From: Bolinopsis microptera | Lineage: Eukaryota > Ctenophora > Tentaculata > Lobata > Bolinopsidae | DNA length: 61,149 bases | Assembly (NCBI RefSeq): GCF_026151205.1 | Contig: NW_026971786.1 | Location: 1-61,149 of the forward strand | Reading direction: 5' to 3' | Part shown: piece after piece, positions 37,721-49,337 of the stretch | Numbering within the stretch: the stretch's first letter is position 1 | How the letters are laid out: each line of letters begins with the position of its first letter | Notes under the pieces: model-generated | What the model was told of the DNA's origin: nothing | Database searches by the model: none | What the model saw: only the letters and a program-made list of their open reading frames with translations | Program-made: the position numbers and the translations under genes

Positions 37721-39484
37721 TGTCACATTGAATGGAATAAGTACATATTGGCTGCAGACAGATGCAAAAACAAAGAAAGTTGGAATGTCATAAATGAGAT
37801 AACTGGCAGGAAGGCCAAGGGGGCAACTCAAATAAGGGGCAACGGAGCCGAAGAAAGGAAGAAAAATTGGCTTGGGCATTTCACGAATCTGTTAGGGAGT
37901 ATACCGGATGTGGAAAACGAGCATCCTAGGATCGAGACTCAATTTGAAGGACTCAACATCAGTACAGAACCTTTTACTGTGGATGAGCTTAAAGCTGCTA
38001 AACACAGGATAAAAGAAGGTAAAGCACCAGGTGATGACGGCATACCACCTGAAGTCCTCAAAAGATGCGACCTGGATGAAATCGTGCTGTCCTTCTGCAA
38101 CAAAGCCCTGACAGATGGTATTGCGCCAGATCAGTGGAGGATAAGTAACATCATCCCGGTTCCCAAAAAGGGAGACTTGACCAACCCTGGAAACTGGAGG
38201 GGGATATCTTTGACTTCTCTCGTAGCTAAGACTCTTAATAGAATGGTGCTTAATAGGATCCAGCCGGCTATAGAGGGGGTACTTAGGGACACTCAGAATG
38301 GTTTTCGGGAAGGACGGTCCACTACTAGTCACATCTTGGCACTCAGAAGGATTCTAGAGGGGGCTAGACAGAGAAATTTACCGGTAGCTATGGTGTTTGT
38401 TGATTTTAAGAAGGCCTTTGATTCACTTCACCGGGGAATTTTGATGCAAATACTAAAGGCCTATGGAATACCGGACAGTATTGTAGATATCATTAATCTT
38501 CTCTATGTCAACACGAAGGGCAAAGTTATAACACCAGATGGGGATACCGAGCTATTTGATATCCTGGCAGGAGTTCTTCAAGGGGATACATTAGCACCAT
38601 ACTTGTTCATTATAGCCCTTGACTATTGCATGAGACAAGCCTTAAGCAAGCATCCTGAAATAGGATTTACCATTAAGCCTTATCGGAGTAGGAGAGTCAA
38701 GGCGGAGAAGATAACAGACACTGGTTTTGCAGATGACATTGCTCTGATAGCAGATACTGTAAAGGAGGCAGAGATGCTGATGCTAGAGGTAGAAAGAGTT
38801 GCTGCTACAGTGGGACTTAAAATGAATGAAGGGAAAACCAAATTCATTACTCAGAACATCGAGAACCCTGATACCATCAAGTCCCTGGGTAGCAACACAA
38901 TAGAGCATGTGGAAGACTTTACCTATCTTGGTTCTAGAATCAGAGACAGTGAGAGTGATATCAGGGTTAGGAAAGGAAGAGCATGGGGAGCATGCCACAC
39001 TCTCAAAAAACTTTGGAAATCTAACCTTAGAAAGTCTATCAAGACCAGAGTGTTCACAGCACTAGTCGAGTCGGTGCTTCTATACGGTTCTGAGACTTGG
39101 ACTATGACGAAAAGGCTGGAGAAGATGGTTGATGGTTGCTATACACGAATGTTAAGAATGGCCCTTAACATCAATCAATATCGAGACCATGTCAGCAACC
39201 ACAGTCTGTACGGTGATCTTTCTAAAGTCAGCTCCAAGATAACCCAACGAAGGCTCAGACTTGCAGGTCATGCTCACCGACATCCGGAGCTGACACTGAA
39301 CAAACTGATCCTCTGGAAGCCGAGTCATGGGCATACTAACAGGGGGCGACCTTACCTAACACTACTAGATAACCTAAAAGCAGATACTGGGCTGAAATCA
39401 GTAGATGAGATAGCTAGACTGATGGAGGACAGAAAGCTGTGGAGAACTGTTGTCAATGGATCTCGGGAATACTACCCGCCTTAA
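37719..39484 (+). pseudogene. 5'-truncated LINE: reverse transcriptase without endonuclease
   Basis: An open frame of about 588 codons with non-LTR RT motifs: KAPGDDGIPPEVLK, NWRGISLTSLVAK, QNGFREGRSTTSHIL, VFVDFKKAFDSLH, GVLQGDTLAPYLF and FADDIALIAD. A C-terminal domain with RRLRLAGHAHRHPE and GRPYLTLLDNLKAD follows. It begins abruptly after the satellite with no endonuclease, as expected after incomplete reverse transcription. There is no internal stop, so it is young. It belongs to a different clade from the CR1-like element; I cannot assign it firmly. Confidence 0.88.
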
Positions 39485-39659
39485 GTCAAGTCAGTTAAGT
39501 CAAGTACATATTGTATAGTGGGATTTGGGAATAATTTACGAAATGCTAAAGTCGATTGCCTGTCGTGTCGTTTAATCAAACAGTCATAAACACAGCCCAC
39601 TTACCTGGGGACCATGGGGACTAGGGGGCTTATTTTTTTTTTGGTTCAATTTTTTTCCG

Positions 39660-42015
39660 GGGGTCTTCCCCTTGGCTACGTGTCTGCATTCTAGTTGCCA
39701 GACCCACTCTATTAGAGTGCAGACTCAACATTTTGGTTGCCAGACCCACTATTCTAGAGTCCAGACCCACAATTCTGGTTGACATATCTCCTATATTCTA
39801 GTTCATAGACCCCCAATTCTGGTTGACAGAGTGAAGAATTACCATTCTGGTTGCCAGATTCACTCTTCTAGAGAGGAGACCCACTCTTCTAGTAGGTATA
39901 GAGTCAAGACCCACTATTCTAAAATGCAGACCCACCATTCTGGTAGCCAGACCCACTCTTCTAAGGCGAAGACCTACCATTCTGGTTGCCAGCCCCACTC
40001 TTCTAGAGTGTAGACGCACCATTCCGATTGCCAGACCCATAATTCTTGAGTGAAGACCCACCTTTCGGGTTGCCGGACCCACTATTCTAGACTCTAGACT
40101 CCAGACGCACAATTCTGGTTGCCATATATCCTATATTCTAGTTTAGACCCCCAATTCTGGTTGACACTTGACAGAGTGTAGACTTACCATTCTGGTTGCC
40201 AGACCCACTCTTCTAGAGTGAAGACCCACTATTCTAGAATTCTTACCCACCATTCTTGTTGCCAGACCCACTCTTAGCTAGAGTGAAGACCCACTATTCA
40301 AGAATTCTGACCCACCATTCTTGTTTCCAGACCCACTACCTATACCCTAAGGTGAGGACCCACCATTCTGATTGCCAGACTCACTCATCTTGATTCCCTT
40401 GATTGCAGACCCACTATTCTGGTTGCCAGACCCACTCTTATAGATTGCAGACACGCCAATCTAGTTGCCAGACCCACTCTTCTAAAGTGTAGACCCACCA
40501 GACCTATTATTCTAGAGTGAAGACCCACCATTCGGGTTGTCCAAACCCACAATTCTGGTAGCCATATCTCCTATATTCTAGTTTATAGACCCCCAAATCT
40601 GGTTGACAGAGTGTAGACTTACCATTCTGGTTGCCAGGCCCACTCTTCTAGAGTGAAGATCTACTATTCTAGAATGCAGACCCGCAATTCTGGTTGCCAG
40701 ACCCACTATTCCAGATTGTAGACCCACCTTTCTGGTTTCCAGACTCACCCTTCTAGGGCGAAAATCCACCATTCTGGTTGCCAGACCCACTCTTCTAGAG
40801 TGTAGACGTACCATTCTGATTGCCAGACCCACTCTTCAAGGGTGCAGACCCACATTCATGTTGCAAGACCCACTTCTAGATTTCAGACCCACTATTCTAG
40901 CTGCCAGACCCACTCTTCTCAAGTGCAGATCTACCACTCTGGTTGTCAGACCCACTCTTTAAGGGTGCAGACTGCAGACCCTACGTTCTGGTTGCCAGAC
41001 CCACTTATAGATTGCAGACCCAACATTCTAGCTGCCAGTCCCACTCTTCTCAAGTGCAGATCTACCACTCTGGTTGTCAGACCCACTCTTTAAGCCTGAA
41101 GGGTGCAGACCCACCATTCATGTTGCCAGACCCACGTCTAGATTGCAGACCCACCATTCTAACTGCCAGACCCACTTCTAGATTGCAGACCCACCATTCT
41201 AGCTGCCAGACCCACTCTTCTCAAGTGCAGACCCACCACACTGGTTGTCAGACCCACTCTTCAAGAATGCAAACCCACCATTCTGGTTGCAAGACCCACT
41301 TTTAGATCGCAGACCCACCATTCTAGCTGCCAGACCAACTCTTCTCAAGTGTAGACCCACCACCCTGGTTGTCAGACCCACTCTTCAATGGTGCAGACCC
41401 ACCACTCTGGTTGTCAGACCCACTCTTCAAGGGTGTACGTACACCCACCATTCTGGTTGCCGGACCCACTTCTAGATTGCAGACCCACCATTCCAGCTGC
41501 CAGACCCACTCTTCTCAAGTCCAGACCCACCACTCTGGTTGTCAGACCCACTCTTAAAGGGTGCAGACTCACCATTTAGCGGCCAGACCCACGCTTCTCA
41601 AGTGCAGACCCACCACTCAGGTTGTCAGACCCACTCTTCTAGAGTGAAGACTCATTATTCTCGAATGCAGATCCACAATTCTGGTTGCTAGACCAATTCT
41701 AGATTGCAGACCCACCATTCCAGCAGCAAGAACCACTCTTCTCAAGTACAGACCCACCATTCTGGTTGTCAGACCCACTCTTCAAGGGTGTAGACCCACA
41801 ATTCTGGTTAACAGACCCACTTCTAGATTGCATACCCACCATTCTAGCTGCCAGACCCACTATTCTCAAGTGCACACCCACCACTCTGGTTGTCAGACCA
41901 CTCTTTAAGGGTACAGACCCATCATTCTGGTTGCCAGACCCACTTCTAGATTGCAGACCCACCATTCTGGTTGCCAGACCCACTCTTCTCAAGTGCAGAC
42001 CCACCACTCTAGGCA
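39660..42015. repeat. Minisatellite of two alternating 21-bp half-units
   Basis: About 2.3 kb built from CAGACCCACCATTCTGGTTGC and CAGACCCACTCTTCTAGAGTG, alternating to give a ~42-bp higher-order unit. Variants differ mainly in the last six bases. Open frames on both strands over this span have no coding support. Confidence 0.95.
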
Positions 42016-42241
42016 ACAGGGGTGAATAATATCAACAAATAAAGATTGTTTAATTTTTGCAAAAAATTTCTCGTCATGTGACAACCCTTCCCAACCCCCC
42101 TCAACCCCCTACCCCTCCCCCCTAAAAAAACTGATCGGATTTTTGCTTCCCGCGAACATGATTTTTTCTGAAAATTTTTGTCAAGCCAGATCTGTAAATC
42201 TATCAAATATGTAAAAAAAAAACCTTACATCTCATGGAGAG
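42016..42241. other. Right boundary of the nested insertion in pol
   Basis: Non-coding sequence that ends in a short A run (42212-42222). The pol frame resumes a few codons before 42242. The A run may be the tail of the inserted material. The exact junction is not resolved. Confidence 0.45.
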
Positions 42242-45013
42242 ATGAATTTGCATGTGGTGGACTCTTGCTTTCCTACCTTGCTGGGTCGGGACTGGATCGA
42301 GAGACTTTTCGGGCCAGAGTGGTTCGGTAGGCTGGTTAATGCGGCAACTGTATCTACTAGTGAATGTCATGAGAAATTTGCAGAAGAGATGAAGAAAAGT
42401 CCCATTTTCATGCCTGGAGTAGGGGTTGTGAAAGGGTACGAGGCCCGTTTAAACCTGAAAGAAGGAGCTAGGCCGAAGTTCTGCAAAGCTAGAGTGACAG
42501 CTTTCTCGATTAGGGGGAAAACAGAAGATACATTGAAACAGATGATAGCAGAGGGCCTGCTGGTTCCTGTTGACAATTCAGAGTGGGCTTCTCCCATTGT
42601 GCCGGTGGCCAAGCCAGATAAAACGATCAGAGTGTGTGGAGACTACAAGTCCATACTCAACCCTGCACTAGATACCAAGACTTACCCTCTTCCGACAGTT
42701 GATGAATGCTTTGCTGACATGGTTGGAGGAAAACTGTTCTCGAAGATTGATATTAAGAGTGCCTACAACAGCTTACTCTTAAGGAAATGTGATCAAGCTC
42801 TGACGACTCTGAATACTCAGCTTGGTTTACTAATGTGGACACGCCTTCCTTTTGGCATCAACTCAGCTGGAGCTCAATTTGAAGCTATAATCGATGAAGT
42901 ACTGACAGGGATTCGTCAAACCTGTTGCCGGGTGGATGACATTCTGATAACGGGATTTAATGACGAGGAACACATGTCAAATGTCAGACAGGTGATAAAG
43001 AGACTGGAGGACGCTGGATTTCGCTGCCGATTAGACAAATCTGAATTCATGCAACCTTCGGTGATTAAATTGGGTCACGTGGTGTCTGCCCAAGGGATAA
43101 AGCCTGTCAGCTCAAAAGTGGAGACTCTGGTGAAAGCTCCATTTCCCGAAACGAGAGAACAGCTGGTTTCGTTCCTCGGAGCCGTGCAGTACTACGCCAG
43201 GTATCTACCTAACATGTCGACTGTCATTGAACCTCTCAACCAGCTCAGATCGGCACAGACAAAGTGGGTATTTGGGAAAGAACAGAAAGAAGCGTTCAAC
43301 AAATTGAAGGAAATGCTAACGTCTGAGAGAGTACTTGCGTTTTACGATCCTTCTGTTCCTCTGAAAGTAGATTGTGATGCAAGTTCAGTTGGTCTTGGTG
43401 GGGTGATATCGCATAAGTATTCTGATGGTACAGAAAAACCGATTGAATTCGTGAGTAGGACATTGACTGATGCGGAGAGGAGGTATTCTCAATTGGACAG
43501 AGAGGCGTTAGCGATTATTTGGTCCCTAAAGAAGTTCCACAAGTATGTTTACGCGGTCCACTTCCAGTTGGTGACGGACAATAAACCTCTCCAATATATT
43601 CTGCATCAAAACAAGGGTATTCCAGAGATGGTGATTAGCCGATTACAAAGATGGGCTTTGATTCTAGCTAATTATGATTACACCATATCATACCGTCCGA
43701 CTGGAAAGCATGCAAATGCTGATGTATGCTCTCGTTTCCCATTGAAAATCAAAGACACACCTGCTAGTACGCACCCGGACAGTCTAGTTTGTGACGGTGT
43801 AAATGAGTTTGAAACGTGTAAAGATGAAATTTACACTGTCTTTGTTGGAGAGGATAAGCCGTTGTTGAACTCTGCACTGGTCTCTAAGATGTCGAGAACA
43901 GATCCGTTACTTGCTAAAGTTATAATGTTTACTCTGGAGGGATGGACTTAAAGACCGAAAGTTGTTAAGAACAAGACAATTTCGGGAGATTCTTTTGAGG
44001 CTGCTTTTAAAACGTATTATGAGAAACAGACGGAACTCTCTGTGGATCTGGATAAAGGATGCTAGATGTGGGGTGGACGGGTTATCATTCCAACTAAAAT
44101 GAGACCGGACGTTCTGGAGCTATTACACAGCACCCACATGGGTTCATCAGCTATGAAGAACATGGCCAGGAGGTACATGTGGTGGCCGCTGATGGATGCT
44201 GAGATAGAGAAAGTGTCTAAGACGTGTAAGAGTTGCCAAAGTGTACAGCCACTGCCGAAGAAAGCTCTTCCACACCCGTGGGACGTTCCAGATCAACCAT
44301 GGCAACGACTGCATTTGGATTTTGCTGGTCCCTTCCAGGGTTCTATGTGGTTAATTGTCGTGTGTGCATATTCCAAGTGGTTGGAAGTGAAAGACATGAA
44401 GCAAAATACAACGGCTGCAAATCTGATTAAGAAATTGAGGGAGTTATTTGCCTGTTTTGGACTCCCAAAGGTTTGTGTAATGGATAATGGTCCGCAGTTA
44501 TCTCGCTCTACGGAGTTTGTAACGTTTCTGTCGAAGAACGGAATCAAGTGCGTCCCTATTCCCAGTTACCATCCCAGTAGTAATGGCCAAGCTGAGAATC
44601 AGGTACTTCAATTTAAACGTGCTATTAAGAAAATGACAGCTGATCATCCGGGGGATATCACAACCAAACTCTCACAATGGTTGTTCCAGTACCGAAACAC
44701 TCCGCACAGCACCACCGGGATAGAGCCTGCCGTTCTTATGTTTGGACATCGACCTAGAACTGCGTTAAGTTTGTTGAATCCGTGCACAAACGATTCTAAT
44801 AAATATGAGGAAAAAGTTGCTGAACAGCGAGAGAAACTCCGGAGTCAACCCTTAAGATCTTTTGACGTCGGAGATAAAGTGTATTATCGGGATGTTCGCC
44901 ACAATAAGTGGAATGAAGGTGTCGTTCAGTCACTTGAAGGATCAAAGATTGTGATTATTGAAGCAGAAGGACAGGGGTCTTTAGTCATTCCGTGCTCCAA
45001 TATCCCTATATGA
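42242..45013 (+). pseudogene. Ty3/gypsy pol: reverse transcriptase, RNase H and integrase, with two in-frame stops
   Basis: A single reading frame broken by TAA at 43949-43951 and TAG at 44063-44065. The first part starts at the end of protease (LLGRDWIERL) and includes RT with FSKIDIKSAYN, LPFGINSAGAQF and VDDILITGF, then RNase H with VDCDASSVGLGG and TDNKPLQYIL. The second part is integrase: an HHCC zinc-binding region (HSTHMG to CKSC) and a DDE core (LDFAGPF, MDNGPQLS, SSNGQAEN), then a C-terminal domain ending at TGA 45011-45013. Odd: the RT catalytic box has Arg where an aromatic residue usually precedes x-D-D. Gag and protease lie 11.8 kb upstream across the nested insertion. Not functional as it stands. 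Confidence 0.92.
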
Positions 45014-45900
45014 GGGTTACACATGTTCGTCGAGGAAACCCTGCCTTCTTATCTGTCAGGTAGACCCACCTGACAACCACAACACTAGGTCAACCAAAAA
45101 ATTTTTAACATTTTAACCCCAAAGTTCAGAATGACTGACTTTACTACTAGTGTAATGTGCTTGCGAGGAAAACTTAAAAGTGCGCTATTAGCCAATCAGC
45201 ATAACCACGCCCTGCTTGATTGGACCGTGAAAGATTTTGACTGCACAAATATTATTTTCCAAACATTATAACTGGCTGTTCACACACATCTCAATTAAAT
45301 TCCTCTAGGCTACTGTTTTCCAAGTCTTGTCCTGTGAGTAAAGAATGTGTGAGAAGGTATTAATAAAATAAATGTATATTTTTTGAATTTTAAAATCTAA
45401 TCTGAGAATGAAGTTTAAAGAAATTTTTAATTAGCACTGTATAGTTTAAGATATTTATAGCTTATTATAACCATTGATACAAAGGCCATAATCTTTCGCA
45501 AGCTCTTTAATATACACCTTGAAGCCACATTTTATATCCTTGAACCACACAATATAAACTAAAGCATTTTTAGTGTAGACTTTTTGTCACAACAAGACTG
45601 CAACCTATAGTAACAACTATAAACAGAACCCCTAATGTCTACTAACAAATTTCTTCTAGTCCTAAAATGAGCCCTGTCTCTAAAAACCTAACTGAACTAG
45701 CGTTTCGGTGTGTGCAAAAGCTTTCAGGCACGCGCATTCCTTGCCCCGTTAGTTACCTGTCCTTCCAAAACCAAACTAGCAGTCAAGGACAAAAAGTCAT
45801 ACACCAAATGGGCATTATATTTTATGAATTGTTTTACATCTTTTTATTCTGTAAAATGTGCTAAAATTAAATTTCTTGTTTCAAAAAAAAAAAAAAGTCC
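45014..45900. other. Second, smaller insertion near the end of pol
   Basis: Sequence unrelated to pol between the integrase stop and the pol tail. It ends in an A run of 14 at about 45884-45897, which suggests a retroposed element. No coding region is recognised. Confidence 0.45.
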
Positions 45901-46176
45901 GAAAGCATCTCGACCATGTGGTAAAGCGGGTAGAAAGCGAGAGTAAACCCGTACAGCCTCCTATAGTTGCATTAAATAATGGTAAACCCTTTAGAAATGG
46001 CATTACATAATGGCAAGCCTGATAGTGTAGACCACAGTCTGGGACAGACTAGTACTGAAGTAGTTGAACACGAGCAAACTAAACCTGACGGTATTGCAGT
46101 AGAGCATGAACCACGTCCCAGACGCCACGTTACTGCACCTGACCGGCTAAGTTATGATAAGTTAGGAGGGAAATAA
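45901..46176 (+). pseudogene. Detached C-terminal end of gypsy pol
   Basis: The frame ends with RPRRHVTAPDRLSYDKLGGK then TAA. A basic R-x-x-R-x-x-x-A-P-D-R-L motif is typical of the extreme C-terminus of Ty3/gypsy integrases. It is separated from the integrase domain by about 0.9 kb of inserted DNA. Confidence 0.6.
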
Positions 46177-46730
46177 CCTTTAAGGTTATATTGTAATTTC
46201 ACACCATTGTAATGTCACAGAATCACTATAAATTTTAAGACTGAACGTTGTAAGAGACAGGACTCACATCATATTTTACTTGTAATGTATTGCCGATTTT
46301 AACTATTGAATTAATGTTGTAAGAGACAGGACTGAAAACTGATTTACTGTATGTTATTTAATTTATACCGTGAATAAATTTTTACTACCAAATCGAATTG
46401 AACAAAGGAAACGTGTTTTTTGAGGATGTTTTATTATTACATTTCAGATTTATTTATTTGTATCAGTAGTACTAAGATTTTAGAACGTTGACAAATTGGA
46501 ATTTTCCGATAATTTATGGTTCGACTCGAATTTTGGAGTCAAGTGAGGCACTTTGCGCCATGTGTGGGACAAATTACTGTAACGTATCTTTTTCTACTAG
46601 CAAAATGAAAGTTAATTTTATAGAAAGTTTTTCGCGCTGCAGTATGCATAGATTTTAAGCGTGCCGCGCATTGAGCACGTATGTTTATTTATTATTTATT
46701 GAATTTCAATGATTGACGAGTTCATATTTT

Positions 46731-46741
46731 AAATAGGGGGA
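46731..46741 (+). other. Polypurine tract
   Basis: AAATAGGGGGA immediately precedes the 3' LTR, the expected place and composition for plus-strand priming in LTR retrotransposons. Confidence 0.8.
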
Positions 46742-46831
46742 TGTTATAATGTGATGTTATTAACTGTTATCATTCAGGATGTTTTGACTTGGTTACTTTG
46801 GAACTTGGAATCACTGTTTTACTTTGTACTA
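46742..46831 (+). repeat. 3' LTR, 90 bp
   Basis: Copy of 29043-29132 with one difference, followed by the target duplication GTATG. Confidence 0.9.
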
Positions 46832-46836
46832 GTATG

Positions 46837-47300
46837 TATGCCAACCTAGAGGAGGGATTAGGAAAAGTAATTTCTTTTATACAATAGCCATGTTTAAAGT
46901 GGCTGACTGAGGGGGAGGAGTCTAAACTCTATAACAGCTTTAAAAATGTCTATTTGAAATATCACTCCCAACACTTGTGTGATAGCAAATTAAACTAATG
47001 CCTGTCATAATTTTAGTGTTTTAATTTTTAGTGTTGCTAAAGATATTGAAGAATAAGAATTTTGGGAAAGTATTTTGCTTTTAAAATTTATCCCTGCCAA
47101 GTGCAAAGTAGTGCATAATAATTTTAACAATAATCATAATTTAAATTATAAGGTAAATGGTATAGAACTTGAACTATCTGCACAGGCAAAAGATTTGGGG
47201 GTTATTACCCATAGCCCCCTGCTTTGGAACAGGCAAATCTTATGATTTAATGGAATGTAAGGAATTTAGTTATTAGAAAAAAAGTTGTTAATAAGACCTC
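46837..47300. other. Flank right of the retrotransposon
   Basis: AT-rich sequence with no gene seen. If the retrotransposon sits in a muskelin 5' UTR intron or promoter, the displaced upstream part would be here. Confidence 0.4.
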
Positions 47301-49337
47301 AAGTAAAATACAATTTTTAGTAAAATACAATTTTTATTTTCCACAGAAGAATCAATACATATTGAATTATAAATATCCGATAATTCCATTAATAATCATT
47401 AAAAGTTGCTTTGTCATTTGTAAAATCAAAAACGAAAAGCCGTACGCTGAACGCGCGCGGCATTTTTTCTGCAGCTGCCTAAATTGTAGCCGCTAACATC
47501 AAAGCCGCCGCGCGCGCCTAGTGCTGGGGTGCATTCTCATTAACAATTAAACTTGGTCAAAGATATTTATATACAATTCCTAAATTAAATCAATAATCAT
47601 GTTAATATGAGTATTCAACACTACTCGACAACAAATATTTGCCGGCCCATCAACGATTCAGTCGCCGAAACAAAAATCAAATGTTTGCTTTTTCGTTTCG
47701 GGGACTGTTTCATCTTGAGTATTGTGTCCAATTGTGGAATCCACCTGCGCGGCGGCTCATGGGAGTTGGGGGACTGCTTTGGAGCTGGAGTGTCCAGAGG
47801 CGGTTTACCTGTCTGAGGTGGTTACTCTTCCTTACAGCCATAGACTGAAAATCCTCAATTTGACATCGCTGGCAGAGCGGCGAATAAGTGGGGACCTCTT
47901 AAAGTAACAAGTGGTTTGACTGATTATGGATCGGGAATGTTTAGATTTAGCAGATCTGGTCATAACTCATAACCTTGTTTCAAGCAAGAGATGTAATAGA
48001 AGTTTAACTAAAATCTCCCAGAGCAAGTTATTCCATATTGCAATTGGAACAAACTCCCTCCGGTCAAGAACTCTGTGATTGTTTTAGGCTTTAAAATTAA
48101 ATTAGAAGGATTCAAGAAAGATATGATTTCTAAAAGTATTTCAAACGATTGCTGCAACTTCACTTGTTTCATTGTATACTTCACTGCCCCATATATATGA
48201 TTAGCCATGAAATAATTTTAATCCTAGTCTAGACGTACACACTACATGTGAACCTTAAATAAATCATCACATGAATTTAAGGATCAAGGTTCAACAATCA
48301 AATGGGGGGAGCACCCTATCAATAGATCATGATCATTTAAAAAAATCCACTCAACACTGTATCTTCACAACGACAATACCATGAACAACTTAAGTGTACG
48401 GAAACAGAAAGTAGCCAAACAAATTGTATGCTTTCATACTGACAAAAGTGCCACGTATACAGTATTATAGAACAAATAAACATTAATTAAAAACGTATTT
48501 TGGGCTACTGCGTAAGATTTGCCTAGGGTTAATATTTCGTTTATAACGCGAACAACTGATACTCGTAAAATATTTGTTTTTCAAATATTAAACCTACAAA
48601 TATTTCGACAAAAAGTTAACCATAGACAAACTGTCAAAAATGCATTTTAAAAAAATTTTATTAACATTTTTGCAACCATGAACCAGCACATTGACGGCCG
48701 ATAACATTTTTAAAAACATGAATCATTTTTTCCAAATATCCAAAACTGTCATGTATGTACCCATGGACTTATTAATTAACGGCTGGTGGTGGTGTCATCG
48801 TTCGTCGTACTCAAAACGTTTCGCGGTTGCGAATGCCGGCCCATCGAGGAAAATCTTTTTACTTTGTATTTTAACCATTATAAAGTATGATTAGTCGGAT
48901 ATAGTACTGAGTTCAAACAGTCCCCGAAACGAAAAAGCAAACATTTAATTTTTGTTTCGGCGACTGAATCGTTGATGGGCCGGCAAATATTTGTTGTCGA
49001 GTAGTGTTGAATACTCATATTAACAGGATTATTGATTTAATTTAGGAATTGTATATAACTATCTTTGACCAAGTTTAATTGTTAATGAGAATGCACCCCA
49101 GCACTGGGCGCGCGCGGCGGCTTTGATGTTAGCGGCTACAAGCTTGAAGCTAGGCAGCTACAGAAAAAACGCCGCGCGCGTTCACAGTTCAGCGTACGGC
49201 TTTTCGTTTTTGATTTTACAAATGACAAAGCAACTTTTAATGATTATTAATGGAATTATCGGATATTTATAATTCAATATGTATTGATTCTTCTGTGGAA
49301 AATAAAAATTGTATTTTACTTAAAATTGTATTTTACT
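47301..49337. mobile_element. Foldback element with ~410-bp inverted arms
   Basis: The left arm 47301-47711 and right arm 48915-49337 are reverse complements with few differences. Both contain GAAGAATCAATACATATTG, a CpG-rich core (GAACGCGCGCGGC) and CGGCCCATCAACGATTCAG. The loop (about 1.2 kb) has no recognised coding region. Diverged relatives of the arm occur at about 52960-53050, 53645-53710 and 54940-55010, so this is a repeat family. Confidence 0.85.

Larger units (their letters stand above)
29038..46836 (+). mobile_element. Ty3/gypsy-like LTR retrotransposon, interrupted by nested insertions
   Basis: LTRs of 90 bp lie at 29043-29132 and 46742-46831, differing by a single base on reading. 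Both are flanked by the 5-bp GTATG (29038-29042 and 46832-46836), a target-site duplication. In order: 5' LTR, gag with the start of protease (29134-about 30400), inserted DNA (about 30430-42215), rest of pol (42242-45013), more inserted DNA, pol tail (about 45900-46176), polypurine tract and 3' LTR. Near-identical LTRs mean the insertion is recent, yet pol already carries stops. I saw no envelope gene. Confidence 0.92.

Noticed and set aside
39798-42029. Many 60-120-codon ORFs on both strands
   Set aside because: Products of the 21-bp minisatellite, present on both strands with the same periodicity and no recognisable domain.
45014-46741. Envelope gene between integrase and 3' LTR
   Set aside because: No signal peptide, membrane segment or long open frame; only a short pol tail and inserted non-coding DNA.
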